Shown in pieces: positions 7,636-15,274 of a stretch of DNA of 16,064 nt. Every line of letters starts with the position of its first letter. Position 1 is the first letter of the stretch. Under the pieces are notes generated by a model. The model worked only from the letters and a program-made list of their open reading frames with translations, was not told where the DNA came from and ran no database searches. A program made the position numbers and the translations under genes. Source of the DNA: an uncultured Bacteroidales bacterium (GTDB taxonomy: Bacteria; Bacteroidota; Bacteroidia; Bacteroidales; UBA932); NCBI GenBank assembly GCA_937899055.1, contig CALBPX010000122.1:1-16064 (forward strand), in the 5' to 3' direction.

Positions 7636-8916
7636 TTATCTGATTTTGAGGGTTATTACGGAGAGGATTCCGAGTATTATTGTGATAATCCAGAAGTGGA
7701 CGGTAATCTTGGCCTCGGGGGTTACATGGTGGGGCCATTGGATCAGGGCGTCGGGATTTTCTTTCTGGAAATGGTGGTGCAGGGGGCTCATCCTGAATAC
7801 TCGCACTCCGGTTCCGGTTTTCTTTCTGGTGTATTTGAAGTAATATCTTTGGATTAGTACGCTGAGGCTCTCTACAAAGAAGATTCCGCAGAAGATGGGT
7901 ATCAGGAACTCCTTTCTTATCATTACTGCCGCAACGGCTATTATGCCGCCGATGGCCAGAGAGCCGGTGTCGCCCATGAATACCTGGGCGGGGTAGGTGT
8001 TGTACCAGAGGAAGCCTATGAGCGCACCTACAAAGGCGGCCATGAAGATTACTATCTCTGCCGTGTCTGGTATATACATTATGTTCAGATAGTCTGCAAA
8101 AATGGCATTGCCGCTCAGGTAGGCCAGAATGGCAACCGTGGTGCCCACTATGGCCGATGTACCTGCCGCAAGCCCGTCCATTCCGTCTGTAAGGTTGGTG
8201 CCGTTGGATACCGCTATGATTATGAAGGTTATGATGAGCACATAAATAATGTTGGTAGCCCAGTCGCGGAACTTGCCTTCGCCCGGAGCCAGCCAGGAGT
8301 ATTTGAACTCGTTGTGCTTGAGGAAAGGAATGGTTGTGGTACGGCTTTTTACATCGCGATAATAAATAACCTTCTGGTCTCCCACTGCCTTTACTATTTC
8401 TTTCTTCTCACCCTCGTGAGGAGTGTCGCTGTAGAGGCGGATCACATTCTGCCCGCTTACCAGCAGGGCTGTTCCAACTACCAGACCTACAATGAGTTGG
8501 CCAAAGATCTTGTTCTTTTCCTTCATGCCGTCCTTGTTTTTGCGGAAGACCTTGATGTAGTCGTCTTTGAAGCCTATGTAGCCGAGGCATACCGTAGTGA
8601 AAATCAGAAGCTGGACATAGATGCTCGTAAGGTTGCAGAAGAGCAGGACCGGAATCAGGATTGAGCCGAGTATGATCAGACCTCCCATGGTGGGGGTTCC
8701 TTTCTTTTGAATCTGGCCCTCCAGCCCGAGGTCTCTGATGGTTTCTCCGATTTGCTTTTTCTGGAGCCGGTGGATGATCTTGGGGCCTATCCAGAATGCT
8801 ATGAGCATGGCTAAGATTATGCCTGCCGCAGCTCTGAAGGAGATGTAGTGCATCAGGTTGGCTCCCGGGAAGTCCCATCCGGATTTTTCAAACCACTGGA
8901 AAAGATGATATATCAT
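7636..8916 (-). CDS. mraY: MraY, phospho-MurNAc-pentapeptide translocase (lipid I synthase)
   Basis: MraY transfers phospho-MurNAc-pentapeptide from UDP to undecaprenyl phosphate, making lipid I at the inner membrane. The 426-residue protein has many hydrophobic spans and the family signatures: KKGTPTMGG (71-79), FKDDYIK (116-122) with the catalytic-site Asp pair, NLTDGMDGLAAG (241-252), FMGDTGSLA (313-321) and PLHHHF (378-383). It is about 65 residues longer than the E. coli enzyme. Most of the excess is a polar insertion at about 161-220, between membrane segments, which I recall as common in this phylum. The ATG follows the murE stop by 21 nt, with an AC-rich leader and no Shine-Dalgarno motif. 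Confidence 0.97.
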   Translation of the reverse strand: MIYHLFQWFEKSGWDFPGANLMHYISFRAAAGIILAMLIAFWIGPKIIHRLQKKQIGETIRDLGLEGQIQKKGTPTMGGLIILGSILIPVLLFCNLTSIYVQLLIFTTVCLGYIGFKDDYIKVFRKNKDGMKEKNKIFGQLIVGLVVGTALLVSGQNVIRLYSDTPHEGEKKEIVKAVGDQKVIYYRDVKSRTTTIPFLKHNEFKYSWLAPGEGKFRDWATNIIYVLIITFIIIAVSNGTNLTDGMDGLAAGTSAIVGTTVAILAYLSGNAIFADYLNIMYIPDTAEIVIFMAAFVGALIGFLWYNTYPAQVFMGDTGSLAIGGIIAVAAVMIRKEFLIPIFCGIFFVESLSVLIQRYYFKYTRKKTGTGVRVFRMSPLHHHFQKENPDALIQWPHHVTPEAKITVHFWIITIILGILSVITLKIR

Positions 8917-8937
8917 AATTAAGTCTGTCTTATGTTG

Positions 8938-10455
8938 TTATCTGAGTCTGAATGCTTCTTTTACGGTTTCGCGGTCGTCCATGTGGTGCTTTTGGGTTCC
9001 TATAATCTGGTAGTCTTCGTGGCCTTTGCCTGCAATCAGGATTATGGAACCCGGACGGGCACTTGTAACTGCGTTCTGTATTGCCTGTATGCGGTCCGGT
9101 ATGAACTTGGAGCGGAGTACGGACTCTGCGTTCATTCCGGCTTTTATGTTTTCTATTATGGTCATCGGGTCTTCCGTGCGGGGGTTGTCGCTGGTAACAA
9201 AGATGCGGTCTGCATAGTTGCCTGCAATGGCTCCCATTTCCGGACGTTTGGTTTTGTCGCGGTCTCCTCCGCAGCCGAACACGCAGATGAGGTCTCCCTT
9301 GGGTTTTAGGGCCTTGAGGGTTTTGAGCACATTCTCAAGGGCATCCGGAGTATGGGCATAATCCACGGCGGCTATGATGTCGTCATCACCCCTGAAGTAC
9401 TCAAGCCTTCCGCTGACGCTTTTCAGAGAACTCATAATCTGAACCAGCTTGTCGTGCGGTGCGCCCAAAAGCATTGCGGCACCGTAGATTGCGGTCAGGT
9501 TTTCTGCGTTGTACTGGCCTATGAAATTGCACCACAGCTCGGTTCCGTTGATGTTGAGCAGCATTCCGTCTATGCTCTGCTCAATTATTCTGGTCTTGTA
9601 GTCGGCAACATTGCGGGTGGAGTAGGTGTGAATCTGGGCCTTGGTGTTCTGCACCATGAATTCTCCGTTGCGGTCGTCGATGTTGATAAGGGCAAAGGCG
9701 TCTTTGTCCAAACCGTCAAAGAAGAGTTTCTTGCAGTTGCGGTAGTTCTCAAAAGTCTTGTGATAGTCCAGATGGTCGTGGGTGAGGTTGGTAAAGATTC
9801 CGCCCTCAAACTTGAGCCCTGCAATCCTTTCCTGATCCACGGCGTGGGAACTTACCTCCATGAAGCAGTATGAGCAGCCCTCGGTAACCATCTGGTCCAG
9901 CAGATAGTTGAGTTCCAGCGGACCTGGGGTGGTGTTTATGGTAGGAATCTTGCGGTCTGCAACATAGTTGGCAATGGTGGAAATCAGGCCGCACTTGTTG
10001 CCCAGAGCCGTAAAGGTCTGGTAGAGGAGTGTGGCTATGGAGGTTTTGCCGTTGGTTCCGGTAACGCCTATCAGCTTGAGTTTGCCGGACGGATTGCAGA
10101 AATTGTTGATTGCAATCTTGGCCTCGGCCTCACGGCTGCTTTTTACAACAACATAAACAACAAGATCTCTGTCGCCCCTTCTCATAGGAGCTTCCTCTTC
10201 TTCGGGAATGTTCTCGCATACAATATACTGCGCACCCCTTTCAATGGCATCGCGAATATACTTGCTGCCGTCTGCAACGGCTCCCTTTACAGCAATGAAA
10301 AGCGAACCGCGGCTGCATTTGCGCGAATCTGCGGTGATGCTTTTTACATCGTTGTTGTTGGCCAGAGTGAACATGGCGGTGTCCGGAAAGAGGAGCTCTC
10401 TTCCCTGAAATTCCCTGAGGATTCTGATGCCTTTCAAAAGATGACTTAGTTTCAT
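8938..10455 (-). CDS. murE: MurE, UDP-MurNAc-L-Ala-D-Glu:meso-diaminopimelate ligase
   Basis: MurE adds the third residue of the stem peptide. The 505-residue protein has the N-terminal UDP-MurNAc domain with TADSRKCSRGSLF (41-53), the ATPase P-loop VTGTNGKTS (131-139), NTTPGP (174-179), EVSSHAVDQ (200-208), THDHLDYH (225-232) and SGRLE (348-352). Its C-terminal motif DNPRTEDP (423-430) is the version that selects meso-diaminopimelate rather than L-lysine. The cell wall is therefore predicted to be of the Gram-negative DAP type. The last residues, KHHMDDRETV, are typical of the family. The gene lies 21 nt after ftsI, with an AC-rich, A-rich leader and no Shine-Dalgarno motif. Confidence 0.97.
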   Translation of the reverse strand: MKLSHLLKGIRILREFQGRELLFPDTAMFTLANNNDVKSITADSRKCSRGSLFIAVKGAVADGSKYIRDAIERGAQYIVCENIPEEEEAPMRRGDRDLVVYVVVKSSREAEAKIAINNFCNPSGKLKLIGVTGTNGKTSIATLLYQTFTALGNKCGLISTIANYVADRKIPTINTTPGPLELNYLLDQMVTEGCSYCFMEVSSHAVDQERIAGLKFEGGIFTNLTHDHLDYHKTFENYRNCKKLFFDGLDKDAFALINIDDRNGEFMVQNTKAQIHTYSTRNVADYKTRIIEQSIDGMLLNINGTELWCNFIGQYNAENLTAIYGAAMLLGAPHDKLVQIMSSLKSVSGRLEYFRGDDDIIAAVDYAHTPDALENVLKTLKALKPKGDLICVFGCGGDRDKTKRPEMGAIAGNYADRIFVTSDNPRTEDPMTIIENIKAGMNAESVLRSKFIPDRIQAIQNAVTSARPGSIILIAGKGHEDYQIIGTQKHHMDDRETVKEAFRLR

Positions 10456-10476
10456 TGCCTGTTGTTTTATTGTTTT

Positions 10477-12612
10477 CTACTGTGTTTTTCTGCTGAGGGT
10501 CAGCGTTACCGTTTCTCCTTTGGGCAGGTCTGTTCCGCCCTGCGGCAGCTGTTCCGTTACTTTTCCGTGACCGTTGACTCTTACCTTGTAGCCTTGGCTT
10601 TCCAGCAGGAAGACGGCGTCTTTGAGCCCCATTCCGGTTACATCTGCCAGAGAATCTTTGTACAGGTACAGGTTGCTGGCCTTTATTGCGTTGGTATCTG
10701 TTTCAAATGTTACCCAGCGGCTGTTCCCTATGCTGGACAGGGCCTGCTTTCCGGCGGATGTGGGTATCTGTGCCAATACGCTGCGGCTGGCTTCTCCCAT
10801 ACCCGCTGCCACCTGTGGATTGCTCTTTTTTGTCTGCGTCTGACTTCCGTTGAGCATGGGGTTCCACTTTGGAGTGTTGGCGTAGATGAACCTTGCTATC
10901 CTGAGGAACGGAGGTCCGGCCTGAGTTGCCCCGTAGAAGCTGCCGGCTGTCTTTCCGGAGTAGAGTACCACAATTACGGAGTATTCCGGATTCTCCGAAG
11001 GGAAGAAGCCGCAGAATGTAGCCTGATAACGCCTCATTCCGCCTCTTTCATATCCGCCGCCGTCAAAGGCTATACGTGCCGTTCCGGTTTTGCCGCTTAT
11101 GTGGAACACCTCTTTGTTCATCATCTTGCCCGTTCCTTCCGTAACTACTGCCCTGAGTGCTTCCCTGGCCTTTTCCGCTGTGGCTTTGGAGCAGATGGAG
11201 CCGCTGATTTCCTGTGGGCTGAACTTCTTTACTACATGGCCGTCTTTTTCATATCCTTCTATGAAGTAGGGCTTCATCATCCTTCCGTCGTTGGCAATGG
11301 CATTGTAGAAGGTAAGAGTGTGGAGCGGGGTAATAAGCAGTCCGTAGCCAAAGCCCATGGATGCCAGGAGGCCCGGAGTCCAGCCTTCCCAGTCCGGAGA
11401 ATGGATGACGGCCGTACCTTCTCCCTGAATGTCCAGATGGAACTTTTCTCCCAACTTCATGTTCTGTATGCGGTTAACGAAGTCCTTGGGATTATGTTCA
11501 TAATTTCTGGTGGCAAGTTTTGCAAAGCACACATTGGAGGAATGGGCAAACGCTCCTTTTACGGTCTGCAAGCCCACGGCATGGCTGTCTGTAACTTTCT
11601 GCCCCATGTAGGTCCAGGTTCCGTTGCCCCCGTCAACCAATGATTCCAGAGTTTCTTTCTTGTCTTCAAGAACGGCTACAAGTGTAACAAGCTTGAGCAC
11701 GGAGCCCGGCTCTGTAGCCTGGCTTACGGCGTAGTTGAGGCTCTCGTCAAAACCTCCCTTGCCATCGTTCTTGAGGTTGGCTATGGCCCGGATTGCTCCT
11801 GTACGCCTTTCCATAACCACGGCTGTGGCTCCCTCTACATTGTAGCCTTTGGTAAGCTGCTCTTTCAGAGCATCTTCTACGGCTTCCTGGAGGTCTATGT
11901 CTATGGTTGTGCGGATATCGTAGCCGTCTTTTGGCGGAACATTGTTCTCAGAGTTTACCGGAACCCATTCGCCGCCGGTGAGCCTCTGGAAAATCTGCTT
12001 TCCGGGAGTGCCTTTCAGGTAATAGTCCCAGCTGCTCTCTATGCCGGTTCCGCGCCCCTCGCTGTTGATGAAACCTATGGTTCTGAAGGCGGTACGCCCG
12101 TACGGATATTTTCTCTTGTATTCTTCTTCCACTATTATTCCGCCGTTGTTGGCTCCTTTGTTAAAGAGTGGGAACTGCTTTACCTGGCTGAGTTCCGAGT
12201 AGTCCAGAAGCCTGCGGCTGATGTTCAGGTAACGCTTGCGGTTTTTACGCCCCTCGGTTATGAGTGTCTTGTACTGGGCCGCCGTTTTTTCTTTGTAGAA
12301 TTCGGCCAGGCTGCGGCTGAGGCCATCTACATATTTGTTGAAGGTATCCTGTTCGCTCACCGTGCAGTCGAGCCTTATCCTGTAGTAGGGGATGCTGCTG
12401 GCCAGAAGCCTGCCCTTTACGTCCAGGATGTCGCCCCTGACGGGTTCGGTGGGCTTGTCTCTGAAGGCTATTTCAGCTCCCGACTTTATGTCTTTCTTGA
12501 AGTACTGGACATAGATTATCCTGGCCATTACTATGACAACCAGCAAGATAAGGAACCAATATACCCTGGAAGCCCTCTTGAATATGATCCTGTAATTTTC
12601 CGACGTCTCCAT
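10477..12612 (-). CDS. ftsI: FtsI / PBP3-type septal peptidoglycan transpeptidase with C-terminal PASTA domain
   Basis: This class B penicillin-binding protein cross-links septal peptidoglycan as the partner of FtsW. The 711 residues comprise a short cytoplasmic tail, one membrane anchor (about 17-37) and a pedestal/dimerisation domain that starts with PVRGDILDVKGRLLA (57-71). The transpeptidase domain follows, with the active-site SVLK tetrad (Ser304, Lys307), the SSN motif (358-360) and KTGT (508-511). After an Ala/Ser-rich linker (about 590-650) comes one PASTA domain (about 653-708), recognised by DVTGMGLKDAVFLLESQGY and the closing GETVTLTL. The PASTA domain recalls Gram-positive FtsI/SpoVD types. 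It is absent from E. coli FtsI but is, to my knowledge, normal in this phylum. A good AAGGAG site precedes the ATG, and ftsL ends 12 nt upstream. Confidence 0.96.
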   Translation of the reverse strand: METSENYRIIFKRASRVYWFLILLVVIVMARIIYVQYFKKDIKSGAEIAFRDKPTEPVRGDILDVKGRLLASSIPYYRIRLDCTVSEQDTFNKYVDGLSRSLAEFYKEKTAAQYKTLITEGRKNRKRYLNISRRLLDYSELSQVKQFPLFNKGANNGGIIVEEEYKRKYPYGRTAFRTIGFINSEGRGTGIESSWDYYLKGTPGKQIFQRLTGGEWVPVNSENNVPPKDGYDIRTTIDIDLQEAVEDALKEQLTKGYNVEGATAVVMERRTGAIRAIANLKNDGKGGFDESLNYAVSQATEPGSVLKLVTLVAVLEDKKETLESLVDGGNGTWTYMGQKVTDSHAVGLQTVKGAFAHSSNVCFAKLATRNYEHNPKDFVNRIQNMKLGEKFHLDIQGEGTAVIHSPDWEGWTPGLLASMGFGYGLLITPLHTLTFYNAIANDGRMMKPYFIEGYEKDGHVVKKFSPQEISGSICSKATAEKAREALRAVVTEGTGKMMNKEVFHISGKTGTARIAFDGGGYERGGMRRYQATFCGFFPSENPEYSVIVVLYSGKTAGSFYGATQAGPPFLRIARFIYANTPKWNPMLNGSQTQTKKSNPQVAAGMGEASRSVLAQIPTSAGKQALSSIGNSRWVTFETDTNAIKASNLYLYKDSLADVTGMGLKDAVFLLESQGYKVRVNGHGKVTEQLPQGGTDLPKGETVTLTLSRKTQ

Positions 12613-12619
12613 ATCTTCT

Positions 12620-12625
12620 CTCCTT
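12620..12625 (-). promoter_or_regulatory. Strong Shine-Dalgarno sequence of ftsI
   Basis: The minus strand reads AAGGAG, a 7-nt spacer, then the ftsI ATG. The first A is also the last base of the ftsL stop codon. This is the best match to the anti-Shine-Dalgarno sequence in the window, where most genes have none. It fixes the ftsI start. Confidence 0.65.
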
Positions 12626-12969
12626 TACTTTAACCTTTTGCCGTCGGTTTTTTCTACCCTGAAAGCCGGTTCTTGAGGGTCTTTGAGCGTGGAACCGCTT
12701 TCCTTGAGCCTGAGTATGATTTCGCTCCGGCTGCTCTGAGCCTGGAGTTTTGCTTCTTTGCTGGTGTAGTCTGCCTTGAGATTCTTGAGCTCCCTGAGGT
12801 TGCGGCTGCTGGCCTTCTGGGTGTTTATAACCGCAAGATTCAGAGTGATGTACAGGAAGATGAGCAGGAAGATGTACAGGATGAACACCCACTGGCGGGC
12901 CTTGAGGCTCCGTGTGAGTATAGCCCCGCCGAGTATGTTGCTCTTTATGTCGAATCTCTTTTTAGCCAT
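12625..12969 (-). CDS. ftsL: FtsL-like divisome protein
   Basis: This 114-residue bitopic protein has a basic cytoplasmic head, one membrane segment (about 27-48) and a periplasmic stretch (about 56-90) rich in Leu, Lys, Glu and Arg that should form a coiled coil. FtsL is recognised more by this layout and by its place between rsmH and ftsI than by conserved residues. In other bacteria it complexes with FtsB and FtsQ and helps activate FtsW/FtsI. Asn52-Leu90 contains regularly spaced hydrophobic residues consistent with the pairing helix. The start ATG is 17 nt after the rsmH stop. No second small FtsB-like gene is present in the cluster. Confidence 0.85.
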   Translation of the reverse strand: MAKKRFDIKSNILGGAILTRSLKARQWVFILYIFLLIFLYITLNLAVINTQKASSRNLRELKNLKADYTSKEAKLQAQSSRSEIILRLKESGSTLKDPQEPAFRVEKTDGKRLK

Positions 12970-12986
12970 CCTGTAGCCGTCTGTTT

Positions 12987-13862
12987 TTATTTTTTCTCAG
13001 CGATGCGGAGTTTTGCGCTCCTGCTTCTGCCGTTTGCCTGTATTTCTTCTTCTGTGGGAACCACCGGTTTCTTGGTGAGGATTTCCACCTTGCCTTCCGC
13101 CCTGGCATCGCGGAGAAAATTCTTTACAACCCTGTCTTCCAGCGAGTGGTAGGTTATTACAACCAGTCTTCCGCCGCTATGAAGGGTGTTAAGGCTGCCT
13201 CGGAGCAGGTCCTCAAGGGCTCTGATTTCCTTGTTGACCTCAATCCTGAGGGCCTGGAATACCTTGCCCAAAAACTTGCGCTCGGTATTGGGGCTGAAGA
13301 ATCTTTCAAGGGCTTTTCTCAGCTGACCCGTGGTGTTTATCCTCCCATCGGGAGAACTTTCACGGAAGGAACATATCGCTGAGGATATCCTCATGGAATT
13401 TTCCACCTCTCCATAGTCTGCAAGCAGGCTTGCCAGAGTTTCTTTGGAATAGTTGCTTACCACGTCAGCCGCTGTAAGTTCAGCGTCCTGGTTCATACGC
13501 ATATCCAGCGCAGAATCAAACCTGTAGGAAAATCCTCTTTCGGCCGTGTCAAACTGGTGCGACGATACGCCCAGGTCTGCAATAACTCCGTCCAATGCCG
13601 CAATTCCCAAAAATCTGATATGGTTTTCCAAAAATCTGAAATTGCTTCTTACCGGTGTAATGCGTTCATCTTCAGGAACGTTTGAAAGGGCCTGGCTGTC
13701 CTGGTCAAAAACAATGAGCCTTCCGCTTGCTCCCAGCCGGCTCAGAATTTCTCGGCTGTGTCCTCCCCCTCCAAAGGTGGCGTCTGCAAATATTCCGTCC
13801 CTACGGTGCTCAACATTCAGAGCATCAACACTTTCCTTCAGCAGCACGCTCTTGTGATACAT
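12987..13862 (-). CDS. rsmH: RsmH, 16S rRNA (cytosine-1402 N4) methyltransferase
   Basis: RsmH (formerly MraW) methylates N4 of C1402 in the ribosomal P site using S-adenosylmethionine. The 291-residue protein starts MYHKSVLLKESVDAL, the usual N terminus of the family. It has the SAM-binding motif FADATFGGGGHSREIL (25-40), the acidic VFDQD (51-55), VIADLGVSSHQFD (93-105), RGFSYRFDSALDMRM (109-123), FQALRIEVNKE (202-212) and ITYHSLEDRVVK (236-247). The frame stays open upstream to 13949, but that extension only re-reads the end of mraZ, so I chose the ATG at 13860-13862. This leaves a single base between the mraZ stop and the rsmH start, suggesting translational coupling. Confidence 0.97.
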   Translation of the reverse strand: MYHKSVLLKESVDALNVEHRRDGIFADATFGGGGHSREILSRLGASGRLIVFDQDSQALSNVPEDERITPVRSNFRFLENHIRFLGIAALDGVIADLGVSSHQFDTAERGFSYRFDSALDMRMNQDAELTAADVVSNYSKETLASLLADYGEVENSMRISSAICSFRESSPDGRINTTGQLRKALERFFSPNTERKFLGKVFQALRIEVNKEIRALEDLLRGSLNTLHSGGRLVVITYHSLEDRVVKNFLRDARAEGKVEILTKKPVVPTEEEIQANGRSRSAKLRIAEKK

Positions 13863-13863
13863 C

Positions 13864-14319
13864 CTATCCCAACAGTTTTTCCGTAAGATTTGTAAAGTCT
13901 TCTTCGCTGAGGCGGTTGTTTCCAAAGTTCTCTTTGGCCCATATTTCAATCTTGAAATCGCAGCCCGAGAAGACTATTTCCTTATCTGCGCCTATTTTGG
14001 CAAGAAGATTTTTGGGAATGATTATTCTTCCAACCTTGCCGTCCAGGGTTACAAGGGCGCGGTCCATCATGTATTCCCTGTACCATGCAGCATCTTCTCT
14101 GCGGAACAGGTTCAGGCGCGAACGGACCTGCTCGCTTTCCTGGTTCCATTGCTCGTAAGTGAACATATTCAGGCAGTTGGCAAAGATATCCTTCTTAATT
14201 ACAAAGGATATCTCCTGGTCCGGCTGAAGCTTGCCTAAAAGATTCTTGAAGGCAGCCGGAACCACCGCACGGCCCTTATCGTCCAGCTTAGGAACATATT
14301 CTCCTATGAATTTTACCAT
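13864..14319 (-). CDS. mraZ: MraZ, transcriptional regulator of the dcw cluster
   Basis: MraZ is a DNA-binding protein with two SpoVT/AbrB-type half domains that forms ring-shaped oligomers and binds repeats in its own promoter. Both half-domain signatures are present in the 151-residue protein: LDDKGRAVVP (12-21) and LDGKVGRIIIP (92-102). FTYEQWNQ (53-60) is also typical. Its probable binding sites lie just upstream, at 14373-14408. It is the first gene of the operon, and its stop codon is 1 nt from the rsmH start. In E. coli MraZ represses the cluster; whether it represses or activates here cannot be read from the sequence. The ATG at 14317-14319 lies close downstream of the predicted transcription start. 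A second ATG 10 nt upstream is out of frame and meets a stop after two codons. Confidence 0.96.
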   Translation of the reverse strand: MVKFIGEYVPKLDDKGRAVVPAAFKNLLGKLQPDQEISFVIKKDIFANCLNMFTYEQWNQESEQVRSRLNLFRREDAAWYREYMMDRALVTLDGKVGRIIIPKNLLAKIGADKEIVFSGCDFKIEIWAKENFGNNRLSEEDFTNLTEKLLG

Positions 14320-14332
14320 ATCAGCTCATTTT

Positions 14333-14349
14333 TGGGTCTTTTTTACCCA
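14333..14349 (-). promoter_or_regulatory. Short inverted repeat in the mraZ leader
   Basis: TGGGT and ACCCA arms of 5 bp flank a 7-nt A/T-rich spacer, close to where transcription should begin. One arm belongs to a further GTGGG word (14346-14350). It could be an additional MraZ half-site or chance; the arms are too short to call a stable hairpin. Confidence 0.3.
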
Positions 14350-14353
14350 CAGG

Positions 14354-14361
14354 CAAAATTA
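14354..14361 (-). promoter_or_regulatory. Bacteroidota-type -7 promoter element of the dcw operon
   Basis: The minus strand reads TAATTTTG, an exact fit to the TAnnTTTG -7 consensus used by the main sigma factor of this phylum. Transcription would begin near 14347-14349, giving a leader of about 30 nt before the mraZ ATG. There is no clear TTTG at the usual -33 distance. That place is occupied by the GTGGG boxes, so the promoter may depend on or be blocked by the protein bound there. It is the only exact match I found between 14320 and 14420. Confidence 0.6.
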
Positions 14362-14372
14362 AACAAATCTTT

Positions 14373-14408
14373 CCCACTTTTTCCCACATTCTTCCACTTT
14401 TATCCCAA
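14373..14408 (-). promoter_or_regulatory. MraZ-box array (decamer direct repeats)
   Basis: On the minus strand three direct repeats, GTGGA, GTGGG and GTGGG, occur exactly 10 bp apart (plus-strand complements at 14393-14397, 14383-14387 and 14373-14377). A fourth, weaker TTGGG word (14404-14408) lies 11 bp further upstream. MraZ of E. coli is known to bind TGGGN direct repeats with 5-nt spacers, the same 10-bp period. The spacers here are A-rich. The array ends 11 nt before the -7 element and covers the -33 region. Its position immediately before mraZ makes autoregulation very likely; the direction of control is not visible. Confidence 0.78.
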
Positions 14409-14420
14409 AAAGTTATCAAC

Positions 14421-14453
14421 AATAAAAGCCCCGCCTTTGTTCAAAAGACGGGG
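14421..14453 (-). terminator. Rho-independent-type terminator after lptB
   Basis: On the minus strand CCCCGTCTTT pairs with AAAGGCGGGG around a 5-nt loop, a 10-bp stem with one G-U pair, followed by CTTTTATT. It lies 66 nt after the lptB stop and just before the mraZ control region, so it separates the dnaX-lptB unit from the dcw operon. Between it and lptB (14454-14519) I see no gene, only a weak 5-bp hairpin at 14492-14509. Confidence 0.75.
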
Positions 14454-14519
14454 TAGGGGGGTTAAACCGCTGAACGAGCGTTATGTTATCTGCGCAAAGC
14501 GGACTGCGCCACTGGGCAT

Positions 14520-15272
14520 CTAATCGTCGTCTCTGATGCTCAGTTTGGCCTTTCTTAGGTCAAAGTTTCCTCCCAGGTATTTCTTTCTTGCATCTGGGTT
14601 GGAAGCCAGTTCCTCAGGTGTGCCGCTGTAGAGGATGCGCCCTTCGTACTGGATGTAGGCCCTGTCTGTAATGGCCAGGGTTTCGTGTACGTTGTGGTCT
14701 GTAATTATGATGCCTATGCTCTTTTTCTTGAGCTTGAATATGATATGCTGGATGTCTTCAACCGCAATCGGATCTACGCCAGCAAATGGTTCGTCCAGAA
14801 GTATGAACTTGGGGTTGATGGCAAGGGCCCGGGCAATTTCGCACCTTCTTCTTTCACCTCCGGAGAGCTGGATTCCGTAGCTCTTGCGTACCGTCTGCAA
14901 AGAAAACTCCTCAATCAGCTGCTCCAGCCGGTCCTTCCTCTCAGATACCGGAACATCGGAAAGCTCCATGACGGCGTTCAAGTTGTCCTCCACCGTGAGC
15001 TTACGGAATACGGATGCTTCCTGGGCAAGGTATCCGAGGCCCTTCTGTGCGCGGCGGTACATCGGCAGGTTGGTAATTTCCTCATCGCCGAGGAAGATTT
15101 TTCCGCCGTTTGGCTTTACGAGCCCGGTTACCATGTAAAAGCTGGTGGTTTTGCCGGCTCCGTTAGGCCCCAGAAGGCCTACGATTTCGCCTTGTTCTAC
15201 ATCGTATGAAACATTGTTTACAACGGTTCTGGGCCCGTATTTCTTTATGAGATTTTCGCAACGTAAACGCAT
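14520..15272 (-). CDS. lptB: LptB, ATPase of the lipopolysaccharide export ABC transporter
   Basis: LptB powers extraction of LPS from the inner membrane by LptF/LptG toward the LptC-A-D bridge. The 250-residue ATPase has the Walker A motif GPNGAGKT (35-42), the Q-loop at Gln84 within GYLAQEASVFRKL, the ABC signature LSGGE (136-140), Walker B FILLDEPFAGVDP (156-168) and the switch histidine His193 in TDHNVHET. The GYLAQEASVFRKLTVEDN and RRRCEIARAL segments are characteristic of LptB within the ABC superfamily. The C terminus, with YLGGNF followed by a short charged tail, also fits. The ATG is 2 nt after the dnaX stop, so the two are probably co-transcribed. No other lpt genes are in view. Presence of LptB implies an LPS-bearing outer membrane. 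Confidence 0.94.
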   Translation of the reverse strand: MRLRCENLIKKYGPRTVVNNVSYDVEQGEIVGLLGPNGAGKTTSFYMVTGLVKPNGGKIFLGDEEITNLPMYRRAQKGLGYLAQEASVFRKLTVEDNLNAVMELSDVPVSERKDRLEQLIEEFSLQTVRKSYGIQLSGGERRRCEIARALAINPKFILLDEPFAGVDPIAVEDIQHIIFKLKKKSIGIIITDHNVHETLAITDRAYIQYEGRILYSGTPEELASNPDARKKYLGGNFDLRKAKLSIRDDD

Positions 15273-15274
15273 AT

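Noticed and set aside
10462..11643. Long open frame on the plus strand opposite ftsI (393 codons)
   Set aside because: It has no recognisable domain and is fully antisense to the conserved transpeptidase domain of ftsI.
13863..13949. A 29-codon N-terminal extension of RsmH starting at 13949
   Set aside because: It overlaps the end of mraZ, whereas MYHKSVLLKE at 13862 is the normal family start, 1 nt after the mraZ stop.
14413..14421. TTATCAACA, one base from a DnaA box
   Set aside because: A single near-match without neighbours, in an AT-rich terminator/promoter region, is expected by chance and does not indicate an origin.
14492..14509. Small inverted repeat GCGCA...TGCGC after lptB
   Set aside because: The stem has only 5 bp with an 8-nt loop and no T-tract; the better terminator is at 14421-14453.
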